DNA from: Bugula neritina
Lineage: Eukaryota; Bryozoa; Gymnolaemata; Cheilostomatida; Bugulidae
Direction: 5' to 3'
NCBI GenBank assembly: GCA_964035545.1
Contig: OZ037767.1
Coordinates: 106,001 to 170,000, forward strand
Length of the DNA stretch: 64,000 nucleotides
The notes beneath the pieces were generated by a model that made no database searches, was not told where the DNA came from, and worked only from the letters and a program-made list of their open reading frames with translations. Both the position numbers and the translations under genes were made by a program. Of the stretch, positions 12,773 to 25,262 are shown in pieces (positions within the stretch are counted from its first letter, which is position 1; each line of letters opens with the position of its first letter).

Positions 12773-15700
12773 TCATAATATGATATTCTCACATACACTC
12801 TTACAGTTCCCCCATGTAATAATATGCAACAACAATGCCTTTCCCAAAAGCCAAATTCAGACAGCCATAAACACCTACAACGTCACTGGACTGGATGTCC
12901 TTCTGAAAAATCTCTTCAGTCGCGGTATTTCTGTCACTCACCTGTAAGTTATTATATACAGTATATACACTAAGCTGATTCCACAGTAGTATATACACTG
13001 TAAGTATCTGCACTGTAAGTATATACACTGTAAGTATATACACTGTAAGTATCTGCACTGTAAGTATATACACTGTAAGTATCTACATTGTAAGTATCTA
13101 CACTGTAAGTATATACACTGTAAGTATCTACATTGTAAGTATATACACTGTAAGTATATACACTGTAAGTATATACACTGTAGGTATATACACTGTAAGT
13201 ATCTACACTGTAAGTGTAAGTTATATTGTGATCTACTCTAGCAACTGGAGCTCCCCCGAGTACAAGAATCTAGGTCGGATAATTGAGGAGGATTTTCTGA
13301 GTTCCCTGTTTGACTTGTCGTCTGAAGTGACGGCTTCCATACTCTTCCCGCACTTTCAGAATGAACCTCTTGATGTCAGAGAGAACTTCCTGCCAATCAT
13401 CACGGATATTGGTATGACATCATCACTATTTGCTGTGCTATGTGATTCAGTCAAAAGTTACTATTGGTATGACATCATCACTATTTGCTGTGCTATGTTG
13501 TTCAGTCAACAGGTACCATTGGTACGACATCATCACTATTTGCTGTGCTATGTGATTCAGTCAAAAGTTACTATTGGTATGACATCATCACTATTTGCTG
13601 TGCTATGTTATTCAGTCAACAGTTACTATTGGTATGACATCATCACTATATGCTGTGCTATGTTATTCAGTCAACAGTTATTATTGGTATGACATCATCA
13701 CTATTGGTATGACATCATCACTATTTGCTATGTTATTGTATGCAGTCTACAGTTGCTATTGGTATGACATCATCACTATTTGCTGTGCTATGTTATTCAG
13801 TCAACAGTTACTATTAGTATGACATCATCACTATATGCTGTGGTTTAAGGGGTCTGCTACAGTTTCAATGCAGATGGTAAATACAAAGTCAAGACTGCTG
13901 GTCTCTACAGTGGACTCTTGGTCTATCTCAATGCAGACGTAGACTCTTACTTTGTGGGGCCGGCATCTGATTCTAATGGCTTCTCAGTGAGTTATATGTC
14001 AGTGTGCTTATATTACTAGTCAGTATGCATATATTACTAGTCAGTATGCATATATTGCTAGTCAGTATGCATATATTACTAGTCAGTGTGCATATATTAC
14101 TAGTCAGTATGCATATATTACTAGTCCGTATGCATATATTGCTAGTCAGTATGCATATATTACTAGTCAGTATGCATATATTACTAGTCAGTGTGCATAT
14201 ATTACTAGTCAGTATGCATATATTACTAGTCCGTATGCATATATTGCTAGTCAGTATGCATATATTACTAGTCAGTATGCATATATTACTAGTCAGTATG
14301 CATATATTACTAGTCAGTATGCATATATTACTAGTCAGTATTCATATATTACTAGTCAGTATGCATATATTACTAGTCAGCATGCATATTATATTGTCGC
14401 TTGTGTTTCTTATACTTTATTATCAGATTGCTGTTTACAAACCTGGAGAAGTACCAGTGATGAATAACGATGCTATTATAGGGGTTTACCCAGGAACTAA
14501 CACTAAAGTCTCTCTAGAACTCACCAAGGTAACCTCCCCTCCCCATAAAATACCAATTATGATCTCAAGCTATTAGCTAGCAGCAGTTGCATTAATTCAT
14601 ACAAATTTTATTACTTTTAAGAATCGAATTGACACAAGCTTCTATATAATATTACGTGTTTATATGCTACATGCACAAGTTGCAACTAATAGACTTATTA
14701 ATTGCTAACAGATAAAGAGGCAGCCGCCTCCTGCTGACAACAATACTGCTGACTGTTTTGATACTGAGACTAAACCCAACCCCCTCAGCTTCTACCCAGA
14801 GTACTCTTACAACGCTTGTTACATGGAGTGTGCTTCAAATATCTCTGTGGAGAGATGCGGGTGTCGCCATTTCTTTGAGCCTGGTAATACTGTATATACT
14901 ATACCTCTATACTGTATATATTATACCCCTATACAGTATATACTATACCCCTATACAGTATATACTATACCCCTATACAGTATATACTATACCCTACACT
15001 GTATATACTATACCCCTATACAGTATATACTGTGTATACTATACCCCTATACAGTATATACTATACCCCTATACAGTGTATACTATACCTCTATACAGTA
15101 TATACTATACCCCTATACAGTATATACTATACCCCTATACAGTATATACTATACCCTACACTGTATATACTATACCCCCTATACAGTATATACTATACCC
15201 TATACTGTGTATACTATACCCCTATACTGTATATACTATATCCTTATACTGTATATATTAAAATATACTCCTACACTGTATTTATCATACTCTTACACTG
15301 TATATATTATAATCTTATACTGTATATATTATACTCTTATACTGTATATATTATGATAATATACTGTAAAATTTTATTAAAAGCTGTGAATGGAGCCAAG
15401 ATCTGTGACCCAGAAACTTTTTCCACTTGCATCCTGAATGTTGGTAAGTCTATCTACACATGTGCTAGTATATAATATACACATGTTAGTATATAATATA
15501 CACATGTTAGTATATAATATACACATGCTAGTATATAATATACACATGTGCTAGTATATAATATACACATGTTAATATATAATATACACATGTTAGTATA
15601 TAATATACACATGCTAGTATATAATATACACATGCTAGTATATAATATACACATGCTAGTACATAATATACACGTGCTAGTATATAATATACACGTGCTA

Positions 15701-16857
15701 GTATATAATATACACATGCTAGTATATAATATACACATGCTAGTATATAATATACACATGTTAGTATATTATAATATATACGCCTTAGTATATAATATAC
15801 ACACGCTAGTATATAATGCACACATGCTAGTGTATAATACACACATGCTAGTATATAATACGCACATGCTAGTATATAATATACACGTGCTAGTATATAA
15901 TATACACATGTTAGTATATAATATACACATGCTAGTATATAATATACACGTGCTAGTATATAATATACACATGCTAGTATATAATACGCACATGCTAGTA
16001 TATAATATACACATGTTAGTATATAATATACACATGCTAGTATATAATATACACATGCTAGTTAGTATTCTACAGGATTTTCAACTCTACGTGAAGCACT
16101 GGAGAAGAAGTGTGGATGTCGGAGTGCATGTGAAGAGGAGAAGTACTCTGCCCACTTGATGGTGCATCAGTATCCAAATATAAACTTCCTTGCAGAACTT
16201 TACCAGGATGTCTGTGAGTGTTCTCTCTCTCTTTCTCAAACTCACACACTCACACACAAATATACACACTCACACACACACGCACACGCACACGCTCACG
16301 CTCACACACACACACACACATTTGTTTACATGTTTTAGTAACGAATGAAATTATAGAATCCATGAAAAAGAATACGATGCTGGTTTACATATCTTTCAAT
16401 TCCATAACCTACAACTTCCTGGAGGAGTATCTTTCATACACGGCGATTGACGTGTTGGGTAAGTCTATATATATATAATAGAATCTTAAAGGCATTATAT
16501 AATGAAGGTACAGCTGTTTGCGAATCATTGCCTGTGGTATTATGTATATTGTCTGTGGTATTATCTATATTGCCTGTGGTATTATATATATTGCCTGTGG
16601 TATTATATATATTGCCTGTGGTATTATATATATTGCCTATGGTATTATATATATTGCCTGTGGTATTATATATATTGGCAGCTAATTTTGGAGGAACTCT
16701 GGGTCTGTGTATTGGAGCCAGTCTACTGACAATCTGTGAGTTTATACAGTTTGGAGTATTCAGTCTCATCAGATGTATCAACAGGAAGAGAGAACAGGAG
16801 AGTAGAAAGAATGTAATACACGTACAGGTGGAACCTACCAAGGCTAGAGTCGGATAA
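12163..16857 (+). CDS. DEG/ENaC-family sodium channel subunit, copy 1 (complete, 11 exons)
   Basis: Trimeric amiloride-type cation channel subunit of the plasma membrane. Exons: 12163-12290, 12544-12673, 12807-12943, 13242-13411, 13850-13986, 14427-14528, 14712-14883, 15384-15443, 16076-16213, 16339-16458, 16682-16857. They total 1470 nt, 489 residues, with all phases consistent. Family marks in order: the N-terminal HG gating motif (TMHGIRYV), transmembrane segment 1 ([16 protein letters not shown]), the post-TM1 motif [19 protein letters not shown], the cysteine-rich extracellular block (YNACYMEC, ERCGCRHFF, KKCGCRSAC), then the pre-TM2 and TM2 block GGTLGLCIGASLLTICEF with the GAS selectivity filter. 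The tail is short and basic. Acceptors at 13849 and 15383 end in AAG, which is weak but is fixed by frame. Ligand or gating stimulus cannot be told. A near-identical copy starts at 61446. Confidence 0.93.
12265..12425 (+). repeat. 26-bp minisatellite containing the exon-1 donor, DEG/ENaC copy 1
   Basis: About 6 copies of CTTACACCCTGTGATGAG/GTAAGT, the end of exon 1 plus its donor. Unit 2 has two copies (61555-61605). Confidence 0.92.
12686..12768. repeat. (TA)n in DEG/ENaC copy 1 intron 2
   Basis: About 80 bp of pure TA dinucleotides beginning 13 nt inside the intron. Confidence 0.95.
12985..13222 (+). repeat. 15-16-bp minisatellite with donor-like units, DEG/ENaC copy 1 intron 3
   Basis: Units of the type CACTGTAAGTATATA; every unit has GTAAGTAT, a strong 5' splice consensus. 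The true donor (CCTGTAAGTT at 12941) is similar. Confidence 0.88.
13404..13840 (+). repeat. Minisatellite containing the exon-4 donor, DEG/ENaC copy 1
   Basis: About 7 variants of a unit starting ATTGGTATGACATCATCACT, derived from the exon-4 end GATATTG and its donor GTATGA. Unit 2 has two (63112-63245). Confidence 0.88.
13998..14392 (+). repeat. 21-bp minisatellite in DEG/ENaC copy 1 intron 5
   Basis: TATGCATATATTACTAGTCAG, about 19 copies, against about 8 in unit 2 (63412-63572). Confidence 0.9.
14890..15358. repeat. TA/C-rich minisatellite in DEG/ENaC intron 7
   Basis: CTATACAGTATATACTATAC with CCC variants. Confidence 0.85.
15455..16065 (+). repeat. 21-bp minisatellite in DEG/ENaC intron 8
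   Basis: ACACATGCTAGTATATAATAT, about 28 copies, ending 10 nt before the exon-9 acceptor. Confidence 0.9.
16225..16320. repeat. (CA)n-type simple repeat in DEG/ENaC intron 9
   Basis: CACACA with CACGCACACGCTCACG variants. Confidence 0.9.
16540..16678 (+). repeat. 21-bp minisatellite in DEG/ENaC intron 10
   Basis: ATTGCCTGTGGTATTATATAT, about 7 copies, abutting the exon-11 acceptor TATTGGCAG. Confidence 0.88.
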
Positions 16858-17140
16858 CAACTTATACTCACCCTAATATGTTTGACGGTGAAGTTAAGAG
16901 TATTGAGTGTGAAGAGTGTTGTGTTTGGGGTTGATATCACTTTCATATGCATATATTAGTGTCTGTCTTAGCACCATATCAACATAGAGTGTAATATTAT
17001 ATGATATGACAGTATATTATATACATATGATATGACAGTATATTATATACATATGATATGATATACTGATAGTATATATGCTTCAAATTATATGTCTTTT
17101 TGTTGAACTACGCTATGGTATAGGTGGTGGTTATTTATTA

Positions 17141-17146
17141 AATAAA
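17141..17146 (+). promoter_or_regulatory. Probable polyadenylation signal of DEG/ENaC copy 1
   Basis: AATAAA 284 nt downstream of the stop codon, just before a 24-bp minisatellite. Position is plausible for the 3' end; there is no transcript support. Confidence 0.4.
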
Positions 17147-17149
17147 TCA

Positions 17150-17412
17150 AAATAGAATGCTACTGTGTACTACATTGACTATATAACCTAGTACTACATT
17201 GACTATATAACTGAGTACTACATTGACTATATGACTGAGTACTACATTGACTATATAACTGTGTACTACATTGATTATATAACTGTGTACTACATTGACT
17301 ATATAACTGAGTATTACATTGACTATATAACTGAGTACTATATTGACTATATAACTGAGTACTACATTGACTATATAACTGTGTACTACATTGACTATAT
17401 AACTGAGTACTC
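17150..17412 (+). repeat. 24-bp minisatellite downstream of DEG/ENaC copy 1
   Basis: ACTACATTGACTATATAACT followed by GAGT, about 11 copies. Confidence 0.9.
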
Positions 17413-17599
17413 CTACATATAGAAAAGCAGTGAGCACCATTGGTTCCTTTATTCTAAAAGTATTAATTATTATTACAGGTATAGTTATTATAGGACAAAA
17501 TTGTATAAAACACATATATGGTATGTGACTAAAAGCAATTATTATGCTCCATGAATATTGTATTACAGCATATAAATATAATGTGTAAACTCACTAATG

Positions 17600-17757
17600 T
17601 AATGTAACATATTCTGTGTGTACTGTAATATGTACTGTAGTATGTACTGTAGTATACTGTAGTATATACTGTAGTATATACTGTAGTATGTACTGTAGTA
17701 TGTACTGTAGTATACTGTAGTATACTGTAGTATATACTGTAGTATATACTGTGTGAG
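17600..17757. repeat. TACTGTAGTATG simple array
   Basis: Short irregular repeats, no coding potential. Confidence 0.8.
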
Positions 17758-17870
17758 TGGTGACTCTAGTTCTACCTACTCACTGTAAGTGTGAGTGGTG
17801 ACTAGCTCACAGTTTGGTACACAATTGTCTTCCTGGAATTGGGGTGTGGAAGCCATTTCTGACTGACTCC

Positions 17871-18082
17871 AGATGGTACTAGCTGCTGTGACCTCAAAGG
17901 TCAGATGGTACTAGCTGCTGTGACCTCAAAGGTCAGATGGTACTAGCTGCTGTGACCTCAAAGGTCAGATGGTACTAGCTGCTGTGACCTCAAAGGTCAG
18001 ATGGTACTAGCTGCTGTGACCTCAAAGGTCAGATGGTACTAGCTGCTGTGACCTCAAAGGTCAGATGGTACTAGCTGCTGCT
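17871..18082 (+). repeat. 32-bp minisatellite with TGACCTCAAAGGTCA in each unit
   Basis: Six copies. Each unit contains TGACCT-CAA-AGGTCA, two nuclear-receptor-type half-sites arranged as an everted repeat with 3-bp spacing. Confidence 0.92.
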
Positions 18083-18179
18083 ACTCTCGTAAACTTCTAA
18101 GTCAAGGTTGCTCTGCTTCGCCGTCAACCGGCTGAGCAACTAAAAGCCAAAGTTTCTTTTAGCGTCAAAGAAATTCTTA

Positions 18180-18375
18180 TCAATTGTATTTACATGTTCA
18201 CATTGTTGAGCTAATGTAGCTAGCTAGATGACATAATCTGGAGTAATGTGCCCCTGTATTTACATGTTCACATTGTTGAGCTAGCTAGATGACATAATCT
18301 GGAGTAATGTGCCCCTGTATTTACATGTTCACATTGTTGAGCTAGCTAGATGACATAATCTGGAGTTATGTGCTC
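18180..18375 (+). repeat. ~60-bp tandem repeat, three copies
   Basis: Units share TTACATGTTCACATTGTTGA and ACATAATCTGGAGTAATGTG. Confidence 0.88.
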
Positions 18376-18755
18376 CTGTATACTTACTCAGAGCAGATGA
18401 TAGTCTGGTTACTCGGCGCTCCAACTCTATAAGAGAAACAGACATCCTCATATATTAAAAGCCTGTAAAAATCTTATACGCAAAGTTGTAAGTAAAATAT
18501 CTAATTGTTATCTCAACATGCACTGCATAGATTAGAAATTATAAAATTAGCCAAAATATTCCAACATAATTGTTTACAACTGGCCTCTACAGATTTGAGT
18601 CTTAAGATACCAAGGCTTTTATGGTATGGAGGTTTTTTGGAGAAATGTTGTTTTTTACACAACATTAAACAATAACTTTGTTACGCAACTTAAAAATGCA
18701 ATTGTCTTAAATTCTAGAGACATTGAAGTTCTGGTAGCTATTAAATTGCTTGTTG

Positions 18756-21700
18756 CTAATTCATACCATTTATTTTTCCGTTTAACTCATGCATTTTTCT
18801 GTAAACTTTATCCCATTCTCTGAGAGGTTCACCAGGTAATTCACTGCTAGAGAGTCCATCGTGTAACTCATCATGAATCTTATTCACTAAAATATTATAA
18901 TTGGCTTGAATCTATTTGTAATTCTGCATACTTAAAAAATATACTGAATAGTTTTTTCACAAGAAATCCTTTTTTTATCATAATCTTGGCTCAAGCAAAA
19001 ATATTTTCAGTCTATGACAATATAATACTCATTATTAAGGCATCACTTAATGCATTTTCGGTTCAGTTCAGTTTCAGTTCTATAAATTACCCAAACAATT
19101 GTATACTAGTTATTATTCTAGCAGTTTTCTTCCACTCAGCACTTTGTATATTATAACTAATACTACTCTAAAATTTATCACAGTAAATGAGTAAACGATA
19201 TAGTCCCATGAAGACAATAGTAGATTTAAGCATATAGCAACAATACTGTTATAATGAGGTTTTTAACTAGCTGACTAAATAGGTAGGCTATGAAAAGAGT
19301 TTTCAACTGAGCCAAATTTTGTTTTAGATGACTTGAAGTAGGAAATTTTAATTAGTCCAGTGGTGAAAAATAGTTGAGTTTAAAATGCTGAGCAGCTATA
19401 GAGTTGCCGGTGAAGAAAGTTGAGTCAGGGGCATAATCTTTGTTATTCAAAGACAAAAGTAAACATTTTAAGGATGATGCCAAAGATAAAAGATTTAAGC
19501 TCAATAGCAAAAATGCCTGACATGCTTTTTTAGAAAATCTAGGGATTTAAGCTACTGCATCTAATAAGGTGTTATTTTGATACATTTCATGTTTATGGCA
19601 GATTCCTTGGCCAAACCTTGTGAAGGTACTACAGATAGTTTACGTATGTGACAGCATTCAAAATGGCTTCCTATGCTGCTGAGAGTTGATTAGATGGTTT
19701 CAAAGAGATATGAAGTCGTATCAGTAATGTTTAATAAAATGTATAACACTAAATGTCTTAGTTTTATGTTCTATGGATAGTCTAAAGGTTAAGTGGTGTT
19801 GTAACGTCTGCCCCAGTTTATTTATAATAGGTTGCACTGCTGGATTTATGCTGATGTTTATTGAAACTAACTGGTAACCAACGTGAAACTACAATAATAC
19901 AATAATACGATTTGATAAGAAAAGACATTATTGAAAGAAAAATGAAACATACAAAAATTACAAAATTGTTGCAAAACAATGTTTGACATACCTCTATTAC
20001 CCTTCCTGGGGAGAGTTAGAATTAAATATATAAAATTGTGGTAGTGAAAGTTTAATCAAAAATCAAGAATGACTAGTTAGAACTACAACAGTCAGTGGAG
20101 AAAAGCATCAGACTCTGGAATGAAGGCATAAAACACCTCAGCTATTATAATTTCTGGCTACAAGCTATAAAAAGCTGACAGCTATTCTGGTAGCAAAAAT
20201 CATTGCATTGTAATAGTGAAAACAAAGCTATTCGTGGTTTAAAAAAAGCTGTGGCTAAGTGAGAAGCTAAGTGAGTAGCTAAGTGAGTAGCTAAGTGAGT
20301 AGCTAAGTGAGTAGCTAAGTGAGTAGCTAAGTGAGTAGCTAAGTGAGTAGCTAAGTGAGTAGCTAAGTGAGTAGCTAAGTGAGTAGCTAAGTGAGTAGCT
20401 AAGTGAGTATAAGGGTGAATGGTGATGAATTGTCCTGTGCCACTGTATGTAGTAGTGCGTAATATAATAAAAAATGATCAAAACGCTACAGGTGTAATGA
20501 TAAAGTCTATCAATATTGCTTATCTGTGTAAGGGAATATATATTATTATACACAATACTGGATATACTCCCCTTTGTTTACTTTGAAGAGTTTCCTAGTA
20601 CCAGAGCAAAGTTTCGCCAAGGTCTCTTTTCATTTTGTGGCAAATATAATTCGGGCAAATCAAATTGGAAATCTTGAAATAAGCTTAGCAAACCTTTGGA
20701 TTAATTTTTGAAAAATAGGAATAAGTCAGAGTATAACAGAGAATAATGAAAGATTTTCAATCTGCTCATGCATGTACGATCTTTAAATTGAGAAAACCAA
20801 AATCTTAATCAAAGAGAGGGGGGGTCTATGAGAAGGAGAAATGATGCAGAAGTGTATCATATGCAACAATTTTACAACTGAATAACTCTCAATCATCATA
20901 ACAGAGCATAAGAGATGCCATGACTAATTGTCACTCATACTTACCTTCCACAGGTTGGTGTTTGAATTCAAGTCTTAAGTTGGGTCTAAAATTGAACAGA
21001 ACTACTTGTGTGTAGTTTTAGGTGAGCTCTGTGTGGTAACTATATGCTGGGATATTATTATATGCTGGGATATTATTATATGCTGGGATATTATTATATG
21101 CTGGGATATTATTATATGCTGGGATATTATTATATGCTGGGATATTATTGTATGCTGGGATATTATTATATGCTGGGATATTATTGTATGCTGGGATATT
21201 ATTGTATGCTGGGATATTATTATATGCTGGGATATAATTATATGCTGGGATATTATTATATGTTGGGATATTATTGTATGCTGGGATATTATTATATGCT
21301 GGGATATTATTATATGCTGGGATATTATTATATGCTGGGATATTATTATATGCTGGGATATTATTATATGCTGGGATATTATTATATGCTGGGATATTAT
21401 TGTATGCTGGGATATTATTATATGCTGGGATATTATTATATGCTGGGATATTATTATATGCTGGGATATTATTATATGCTGAGATATTATTGTATGCTGG
21501 GATATTATTATATGCTGGGATATTATTATATGTTGGGATATTATTATATGCTGGGATATTATTATATGCTGGGATATTATTATATGCTGAGATATTATTG
21601 TATGCTGAGATATTATTGTATGCTGGGATATAACTATATATGTATATGCATAATGCATATACATATACATAATATATGCATAATGCATATATTATGTATA

Positions 21701-22637
21701 TGTATCTAATATTATGTATATGTATATAATAATATGTATAATATGTATATAATATTATGTATATATATATATATAATATTATGTATATATTTATATAATA
21801 TTATGTATATGTATATAATATTATGTTTTTTATACATTCACTACAAACAGGAAGTGCCAGAGAACCTACTTCCTGTCTACATACAAGTCTGTTAATTTAG
21901 AACTAAAGCTTTCAAATGCAGAATATCTCAAAAGTTAGAAATATGTGATTAGAGACTTATTGCACTGTTTGCTTAGTTACAGGAAGTGTAGAATCATCTC
22001 CTCTTACAGTACAGAGTCATGTTGCAAATGATATTTCTATTTAACTGCATAGTCTGCATAATCTAACACGAGTACTAAAAGCAAGTTGGCCTTCTTTGAC
22101 ATGAATTACATTCATATTGAGCCACGGAACTGGAAGAATTCTAAATAGAGAGAAAATTGTCAACAGAGAGTTTCTGTTAAATAATAACTGCAGTTTAATT
22201 TCCTGTTAAACTGTTGTTTGCAAGGCAGCCCCTATACTTTCTGAATCATATTAATATGCAAAAGTTTATAATGAAGTCATAGCAACTACATAGCAACTGC
22301 ATAACAACTACATAGCAACTGCACGGCAACTACATAGCAACTGCATAGCAACTACATAGCAACTGCATAGCAACTGCACGGCAACTACATAGCAACTGCA
22401 TAGCAACTACATAGCAACTGCATAGCAATTACATAGCAACTGCATAGCAATTACATAGCAACTACATAGCAACCACGAAACAACTACATAGCAACCGCAT
22501 AGCAACCACACCTGTACATGATTTGCTGATTAGCTGGAGTCTTCAAGTCTGGGTAGTGCAAGTATCTTCTAAGATGTCTTCCATCGGATATGTAGTTTTG
22601 TGAAGGAATAATAATAAAAGATGATAACTCCTTAAAC
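18756..22637 (-). CDS. Probable minus-strand gene, last three exons (unrecognised protein)
   Basis: Three minus-strand exons join in phase with consensus sites: 22637-22512 (acceptor TTTTGCAG, donor GTGTGG), 20985-20945 (acceptor AATTTTAG, donor GTAAGT) and 18886-18756 (acceptor ATTTTAG, ending in TAG). They encode 100 residues of a soluble charged protein. The last exon begins with the helical stretch NKIHDELHDGL and ends MHELNGKINGMN. 5' exons are not identified. The KIHDEL segment resembles KIHEQL in the neighbouring model at 22873 and, more loosely, the terminal exons of the minus-strand gene at 52450, so the three may be a small family. The large introns hold minisatellites at 20262 and 21045. 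I recognise no domain. The three-exon phase agreement is the main support; the upstream structure is open. Confidence 0.42.
18890..20260. other. Intron of the minus-strand gene model, no feature seen
   Basis: AT-rich single-copy DNA with no convincing exon or element on either strand. Confidence 0.4.
20262..20410 (+). repeat. 12-bp minisatellite GTAGCTAAGTGA
   Basis: Twelve near-perfect copies. The open frames on both strands are repeat artefacts. Confidence 0.93.
21045..21628 (+). repeat. 18-bp minisatellite GCTGGGATATTATTATAT
   Basis: About 32 copies. The unit length is a multiple of 3, so it gives long spurious ORFs in several frames. Confidence 0.94.
21629..21835. repeat. AT palindrome-rich tract
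   Basis: Repeated TATATGCATAATGCATATA-type palindromes followed by TATTATGTATATGTATATAA copies. Confidence 0.8.
22270..22505 (+). repeat. ~11/22-bp repeat ACATAGCAACTGCATAGCA
   Basis: About 10 units of ATAGCAACTGC/ATAGCAACTAC, ending at the donor of the minus-strand exon 22512-22637. Confidence 0.85.
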
Positions 22638-22872
22638 CTGCAAAATAATATTATGTTTTGTTAAAATGTAAATCTTCATTTTTGGAGATGACAGTTGTTT
22701 CAATAACATTCTTAGTATTGTATTTTATTGATTGCAATCTAATTAGAATAGAATATGGTTAGCTAGTGTGAAAGTGAAGGACCATTATTATTACAGGAAT
22801 ATTACATAAAAGCTAGCTATCAGTTATTGTAGTAATGAGCCAATTAAAGCAACGTTACATCTCTGCTACATT

Positions 22873-23885
22873 TTACTTTAATTTGGTTAGCGCCGTGTGT
22901 TCTAGTTTGCTATAATGTATAAGATGGTAAACACCTTCCTTTACCTCCCTGGGTGAGTCCAGCTGCTCATGAATCTTCTTTGTGGAGAGACTTCCTCTGC
23001 ACTCCGACTGCCACAAACAATAAGTTAATGTGAATAAATAATACATAGCACTTAGTATACACTGGGCTAGTAACACAGTTATTCTGTCAGCCAAATAGAA
23101 TATTATATTTCACACAATAGGTTGAAGTATACAGGCCCTCCTACGTCAGCGTTTATTACCACATAATAAGATAGTGATGAAAGACACCACCACTTTTGTA
23201 CTTAGACCTGGCGGTACAGTAGGCGAGTGCTCAGTTTCATTATGACAAGCTGATACGTGGTACAGGTTCATATATTCACTATATGGTATTTCCTTGTCAT
23301 ATGTAGCTTGTAGTTATACAAGCTTGTGGTTATACATTGTGTGAATGGCGGAACAGCTTTTAACACATTATCATGAATTATTATCCAACTTGAAAAGTAC
23401 TTGAAGTTTTAAACTATACCTACTTATTCAGCACACTAATAGTGTTACTTTGTTACTATGTTACTATATTACTATATTACTATATTACCATATTACTATA
23501 TTACTATGTTAGTACGTTATATTGTAAACTCACAATCTCTTAGCATACTCTTCCAACACAAAGCCATTACTCCCCCATTCATTACTAGCACAGCCACTCC
23601 TTCTGTACTCTCCCGTACGAATCTCTTCTTTCTCAAATATGGCTGCAGCTGATCCATCATTTGGTACCCCTGTGCCATTTCTTTGCTCTTCAAGTTTTCA
23701 ACATCATATATTGCAATTGTTACAATTGTTATATAATATCATATATTATAATTGTTACAATTGTTATATAATATCATATTATATTATAATTGTTACAATG
23801 GTTATATAATATCATATATTAATATAGTTATTAAAAACTTATACCAAATTTACTGTCTCAAGTGACAAGTCTTCTTTTGTTATGT
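22873..23885 (-). CDS. Probable minus-strand coiled-coil gene, 3' part (unrecognised)
   Basis: Exon 23885-23845 (acceptor TTTCTCAG, donor GTATAAGT) encodes ITKEDLSLETVNL. A middle exon between about 23705 and 23534 carries a helical, Q/K-rich stretch (KSKEMAQGYQMMDQLQPYLR); its exact edges are uncertain. The terminal exon 23007-22873 starts after TTTGTGGCAG and reads 44 codons to TAA, containing STKKIHEQLDSPREVKEG. The middle exon resembles the coiled-coil exon of the gene at 52450 in length and composition. A rival reading of the middle exon in another frame joins in phase to the exons of the gene below it (22512, 20945, 18756) and would make one larger gene. I prefer two genes because of the KIH(E/D) similarity. 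Function unknown. Confidence 0.35.
23703..23822. repeat. ~36-bp AT-rich repeat, three copies
   Basis: TTGTTATATAATATCATATA plus TTATAATTGTTACAA. Confidence 0.8.
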
Positions 23886-24139
23886 CTGAGAAATACTAGA
23901 CTCATTGTTGTTTAATATTCCCCCCTCTTTGTGAGAACCCCAGCCTCCACCCCTGTGAGAACCCCCAATTGCTCTGCTGGAGCTCAAACCTAGCAATACT
24001 ATATATATAGTATAGCACTATTATAAATGTTTTAAATAGAATATGTATACTACTATATTACCACATAGATATAGATGAATATTACTATATGTAGTATAAT
24101 ACTATTATATAATATAACACTACTATATACAGTACAGAT

Positions 24140-24478
24140 ATGATGTTATATATAATAGAAGATATATTACTATATAGAAAGAAGATATATTACTATATAG
24201 AAAGAAGATATATTACTATATAGAAAGAAGATATATTACTATATAGAAAGAAGATATATTACTATATAGAAAGAAGATATATTACTATATAGAAAGAAGA
24301 TATATTACTATATTATATAAAGAAGATATATTACTATATAGAAAGAAGATATATTACTATATATAAAGAAGATATATTACTATATAGAAAGAAGATATAT
24401 TACTATATAGAAAGAAGATATATTACTATATAGAAAGAAGATATATTACTATATTATAGAAAGAAGATATATTACTAT
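24140..24478 (+). repeat. ~23-bp minisatellite GAAAGAAGATATATTACTAT
   Basis: About 14 copies. Confidence 0.9.
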
Positions 24479-25215
24479 ATATACAACTCTCACTCTACCT
24501 AGTATATCTGTATATACAGCTCTCACTCTACCTAGTATATCTGTATATACAGCTCTCACTCTATCTAGTATATCTGTATATACAGCTCTCACTATATCTA
24601 GTATATCTGTATATACAGCTATCTCTATATCTATAGTATATCTGTATATACAGCTCTCACTCTATCTATAGTATATCTGTATATACAGCTCTCACTCTAC
24701 CTAGTATATATGTATATACAGCTCTCACTATATCTAGTATATCTGTATATACAGCTCTCACTATATCTAGTATATCTGTATATACAGCTCTCACTCTATC
24801 TAGTATATCTGTATATACAGCCCTCACTCTACCTAGTATATCTGTATATACAACTCTCACTATATCTAGTATATCTGTATATACAGCTCTCACTATACCT
24901 AGTATATCTGTATATACAGCTCTCACTCTATCTAGTATATCTGTATATACAGCTCTCACTATATCTAGTATATCTGTATATACAGCCCTCACTATATCTA
25001 GTATATCTGTATATACAGCTCTCACTATATCTAGTATATCTGTATATACAACTCTCACTATATCTAGTATATCTATATATACAGCTCTCACTATACCTAG
25101 TATATCTGTATATACAGCTCTCACTATATCTAGTATATCTGTATATACAACTCTCACTATATCTAGTATATCTGTATATACAGCTCTCACTATATCTAGT
25201 ATATCTGTATATTAT
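24479..25215 (+). repeat. 31-bp minisatellite upstream of the orphan MFS exons
   Basis: About 24 copies of a unit with TATACAGCTCTCACTATATC and TAGTATATCTG. Long ORFs on both strands here are artefacts. Confidence 0.93.
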
Positions 25216-25262
25216 TCAGCCCACAGTACATTCTGTATAAACTATTCTCTCTCCTATTCCAG

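Noticed and set aside
21002-21709. ORFs over 200 residues on both strands across the 18-bp array
   Set aside because: Open in several frames and both strands because the 18-bp unit is divisible by three; no splice or start context.
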